DNA of 6,295 nucleotides from an uncultured Mesocricetibacter sp. Its GTDB lineage: Bacteria > Pseudomonadota > Gammaproteobacteria > Enterobacterales > Pasteurellaceae. The notes beneath the pieces are model-generated. The model worked only from the letters and a program-made list of their open reading frames with translations. It had not been told where the DNA came from and did no database searches. A program made the translations under genes and the position numbers. Location of the stretch: assembly GCA_905373425.1 (NCBI GenBank), contig CAJPST010000129.1, positions 1-6,295 on the forward strand. The letters run 5' to 3'. Positions 4,945-6,295 of this stretch are shown here, piece by piece (the stretch's first letter is position 1; every line of letters begins with the position of its first letter).

Positions 4945-5985
4945 ATGTTAAAGAAATTGCTATGGTCAGCCATAATGGGGCTTATTGCGGCAACCTTGAT
5001 TTTAGTTGTCTTTCCTCAATTTCGCTCAAATATGCCGTTGAAAATTACCGATAAAGTGATGTCATTCAAAGAGGCTGTGAGAATTGCTTCGCCTGCGGTA
5101 GTGAATGTTTATAACCGTTCTTTTTCTACTTCATCCAATGCCGATAATCAGCTGGAAGTGAAAAATCTAGGTTCCGGTGTAATTATGTCAGAAGACGGTT
5201 ATATTTTGACCAATAAACATGTTATTCAAAATGCCGATCAAATCGTGGTTGCGTTGCAGGATGGCCGTTTGTTTAATGCAAATTTAATCGGTTCCGACAG
5301 CCTGACGGATTTGGCGGTATTAAAAATTAAAGCGGATGCGCTTTCTACAATTCCACAAAATCCTAATCATCCCGTTCATGTCGGTGATGTTGTGTTGGCT
5401 ATCGGCAATCCTTATAACTTGGGGCAAAGCGTTTCGCAAGGAATTATTAGCGCGACGGGGCGCAATGCAAAAGAGGCGGCATTTGGGCGTCAAAATTTTA
5501 TTCAAACTGATGCATCTATCAATCGCGGTAATTCAGGTGGCGCGCTGATTAATTCCTTGGGTGAATTAGTTGGTATTAGTGCGTTAAGTATCGGCAAAGA
5601 TTCAACTGAAGTAGCAGAAGGACTTAATTTCGCTATTCCGATTGACATGGCGAATGATGTAATGCATAAGATTATTCGTGACGGACGAGTGATTCGCAGT
5701 TATTTTGGCGTACAAAGCAGCGTGGTGTTTAGCAATGGGCAGGGCGAATATAAAGACGGTTTAATTATTGAAGGCGTGACACCTGAAAGCCCGGCATATA
5801 AGGCGGGGATTCAAGTTGGCGACGTGTTATTAAAATTTAATGGCATTCGTATTACTTCACCGGCTCAAATGATACAAATAATCAGCGATACGCCGCCGAA
5901 TACCGAAGTGAAAGCTGTGATTTCCAGGCTGGGAAAAATGATTGAACTACCGGTTATAATTGAAGAATTGCCACCGATAAATTAA
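4945..5985 (+). CDS. degS: Membrane-anchored serine protease DegS, site-1 protease of the sigma-E pathway
   Basis: DegS sits in the inner membrane facing the periplasm. When its PDZ domain binds C-termini of misfolded outer-membrane porins, it cuts RseA and starts release of sigma-E. The 346-residue protein has one N-terminal membrane segment (about 5-23), a trypsin-like protease domain (about 40-250) with His92 ('T-N-K-H-V-I'), Asp122 ('L-T-D-L-A-V-L') and Ser197 ('G-N-S-G-G-A'), and a single PDZ domain (about 255-340). One PDZ, an uncleaved anchor and E. coli-like length (355) separate it from DegP and DegQ, which have two PDZ domains and a signal peptide. Arg173 ('A-T-G-R') appears to match the activation-loop Arg178 of E. 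coli. Its start is 1 bp after the ribD stop, with ribosome site AAGGA (4934-4938) inside ribD. No rseA or degQ is nearby. It probably depends on the promoter before nrdR. Confidence 0.95.
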   Translation: MLKKLLWSAIMGLIAATLILVVFPQFRSNMPLKITDKVMSFKEAVRIASPAVVNVYNRSFSTSSNADNQLEVKNLGSGVIMSEDGYILTNKHVIQNADQIVVALQDGRLFNANLIGSDSLTDLAVLKIKADALSTIPQNPNHPVHVGDVVLAIGNPYNLGQSVSQGIISATGRNAKEAAFGRQNFIQTDASINRGNSGGALINSLGELVGISALSIGKDSTEVAEGLNFAIPIDMANDVMHKIIRDGRVIRSYFGVQSSVVFSNGQGEYKDGLIIEGVTPESPAYKAGIQVGDVLLKFNGIRITSPAQMIQIISDTPPNTEVKAVISRLGKMIELPVIIEELPPIN

Positions 5986-6033
5986 CAAGGCATAGTGTTT
6001 AAAAGCGTTTTAAAACGTCTGATTTTTCGATTG

Positions 6034-6075
6034 AAAGAGCGGTTAAAATTTTAGCTAAAATATTAACCGCTCTTT
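6034..6075. terminator. 42-nt near-perfect palindrome, bidirectional terminator with variant uptake-like 9-mers
   Basis: AAAGAGCGGTTAA (6034-6046) pairs with TTAACCGCTCTTT (6063-6075). The inside is a perfect 14-bp palindrome ATTTTAGCTAAAAT (6048-6061), so the only mismatch over 42 nt is A6047/A6062. The outer arms hold AAGAGCGGT (6035-6043) and its inverse (6066-6074), one base away from the uptake core. It lies 48 bp after degS and 16 bp before the stop of the convergent gene, so it should end transcripts from both sides. The T-runs are short (TTT), so efficiency is uncertain. Confidence 0.75.
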
Positions 6076-6091
6076 GCATTAAATGAGTTAT

Positions 6092-6295
6092 TCACGTAGT
6101 AGAGCTACCAATAAACGCTAGATAAGAACGTAAAAACCGTTCGAAATCTTCCAATCCGCAGAAAGCGATACTTTCGCTGTCATAGTAATGAAAATCTTGC
6201 TCTGTTTGCATTAATAACGCTTCTTGATCCGTTTCTGTATTCAAATTGTTGGCTTTAATCATAACCTCATCGGTATTGATGAATAATCCGTATTC
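6092..6295 (-). CDS. Unrecognised protein, C-terminal fragment (partial at 5' end)
   Basis: The minus-strand frame is open from the right edge to TGA at 6094-6092, giving 67 residues with no start required in the window; an internal ATG (residue 12) has no clear ribosome site. The piece is strongly acidic in its middle part and ends with an aromatic-rich helix-like stretch 'F-C-G-L-E-D-F-E-R-F-L' then 'R-S-Y-L-A-F-I-G'. The pattern '-Y-Y-D-S-E-S-I-A-F-' followed by a 'D-F-x-x-F-L' helix is reminiscent of the C-terminal ends of SUKH/Smi1-like or other small immunity-type proteins, but this is only a resemblance and I assign no function. Stop codon placement just beyond the bidirectional hairpin supports it as a real gene end. 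Synteny with known Haemophilus genomes was not used. Confidence 0.65.
   Translation of the reverse strand, partial: EYGLFINTDEVMIKANNLNTETDQEALLMQTEQDFHYYDSESIAFCGLEDFERFLRSYLAFIGSSTT

Noticed and set aside
5998..6017. Overlapping A/T-rich palindromes TTTAAAA-GCG-TTTTAAA and CGTTTTAAAACG after degS
   Set aside because: Mostly A/T pairing with no T-run; likely low-complexity sequence, and the stronger palindrome at 6034-6075 explains termination.
1..6295. CRISPR arrays, tRNA or rRNA genes, insertion sequences, prophage attachment sites
   Set aside because: No regularly spaced repeats, cloverleaf-forming segments, transposase frames or terminal repeats were seen on either strand.

Overview
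The window looks like a chromosomal segment from a member of the Pasteurellaceae, most likely Haemophilus or Aggregatibacter. The main evidence is six exact copies of the 9-bp DNA uptake signal core AAGTGCGGT (counting both strands), four of them in two inverted pairs that form hairpins at gene ends. Gene content and protein sequences also fit a gammaproteobacterium. The species cannot be fixed from sequence alone.

Layout. Positions 1-314 hold the 3' end of valS (valyl-tRNA synthetase, + strand), followed by a strong terminator and an uptake-signal hairpin. The 292-bp gap to the next gene carries two things beyond the terminators: a minus-strand promoter plus terminator that together outline a candidate small RNA of about 64 nt (554 to 491), and a short minus-strand reading frame (519 to 397) that looks like the leftover 3' end of a lost gene. 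Positions 607-1986 (minus) encode TrhP/YegQ, a U32-family tRNA hydroxylation protein. Divergent from it is a TorD-family chaperone of the YcdY type (2122-2691, +), which converges on a YbhB/YbcL-type PEBP-like protein (2774-3271, minus) across an uptake-signal hairpin that works as a shared terminator. A second divergent gap carries an extended -10 promoter for the tight co-directional set nrdR - ribD - degS (3373-5985), with only 2 bp and 1 bp between genes. A 42-nt near-perfect palindrome separates degS from the 3' end of an unrecognised minus-strand gene that runs off the window.

Functions. The window is mostly housekeeping: translation (valS, trhP), redox-enzyme maturation (ycdY-like), deoxyribonucleotide synthesis control (nrdR), riboflavin synthesis (ribD) and envelope stress sensing (degS). 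nrdR and ribD are neighbours in many gammaproteobacteria; degS as the third gene is less standard and ties a membrane-anchored stress protease to the same transcript.

I see no clear new multi-gene system. The parts most worth a second look are the small-RNA candidate and gene remnant at 397-590, the variant uptake-like 9-mer AAGAGCGGT used in hairpins and promoters, and the unidentified partial gene at the right edge.
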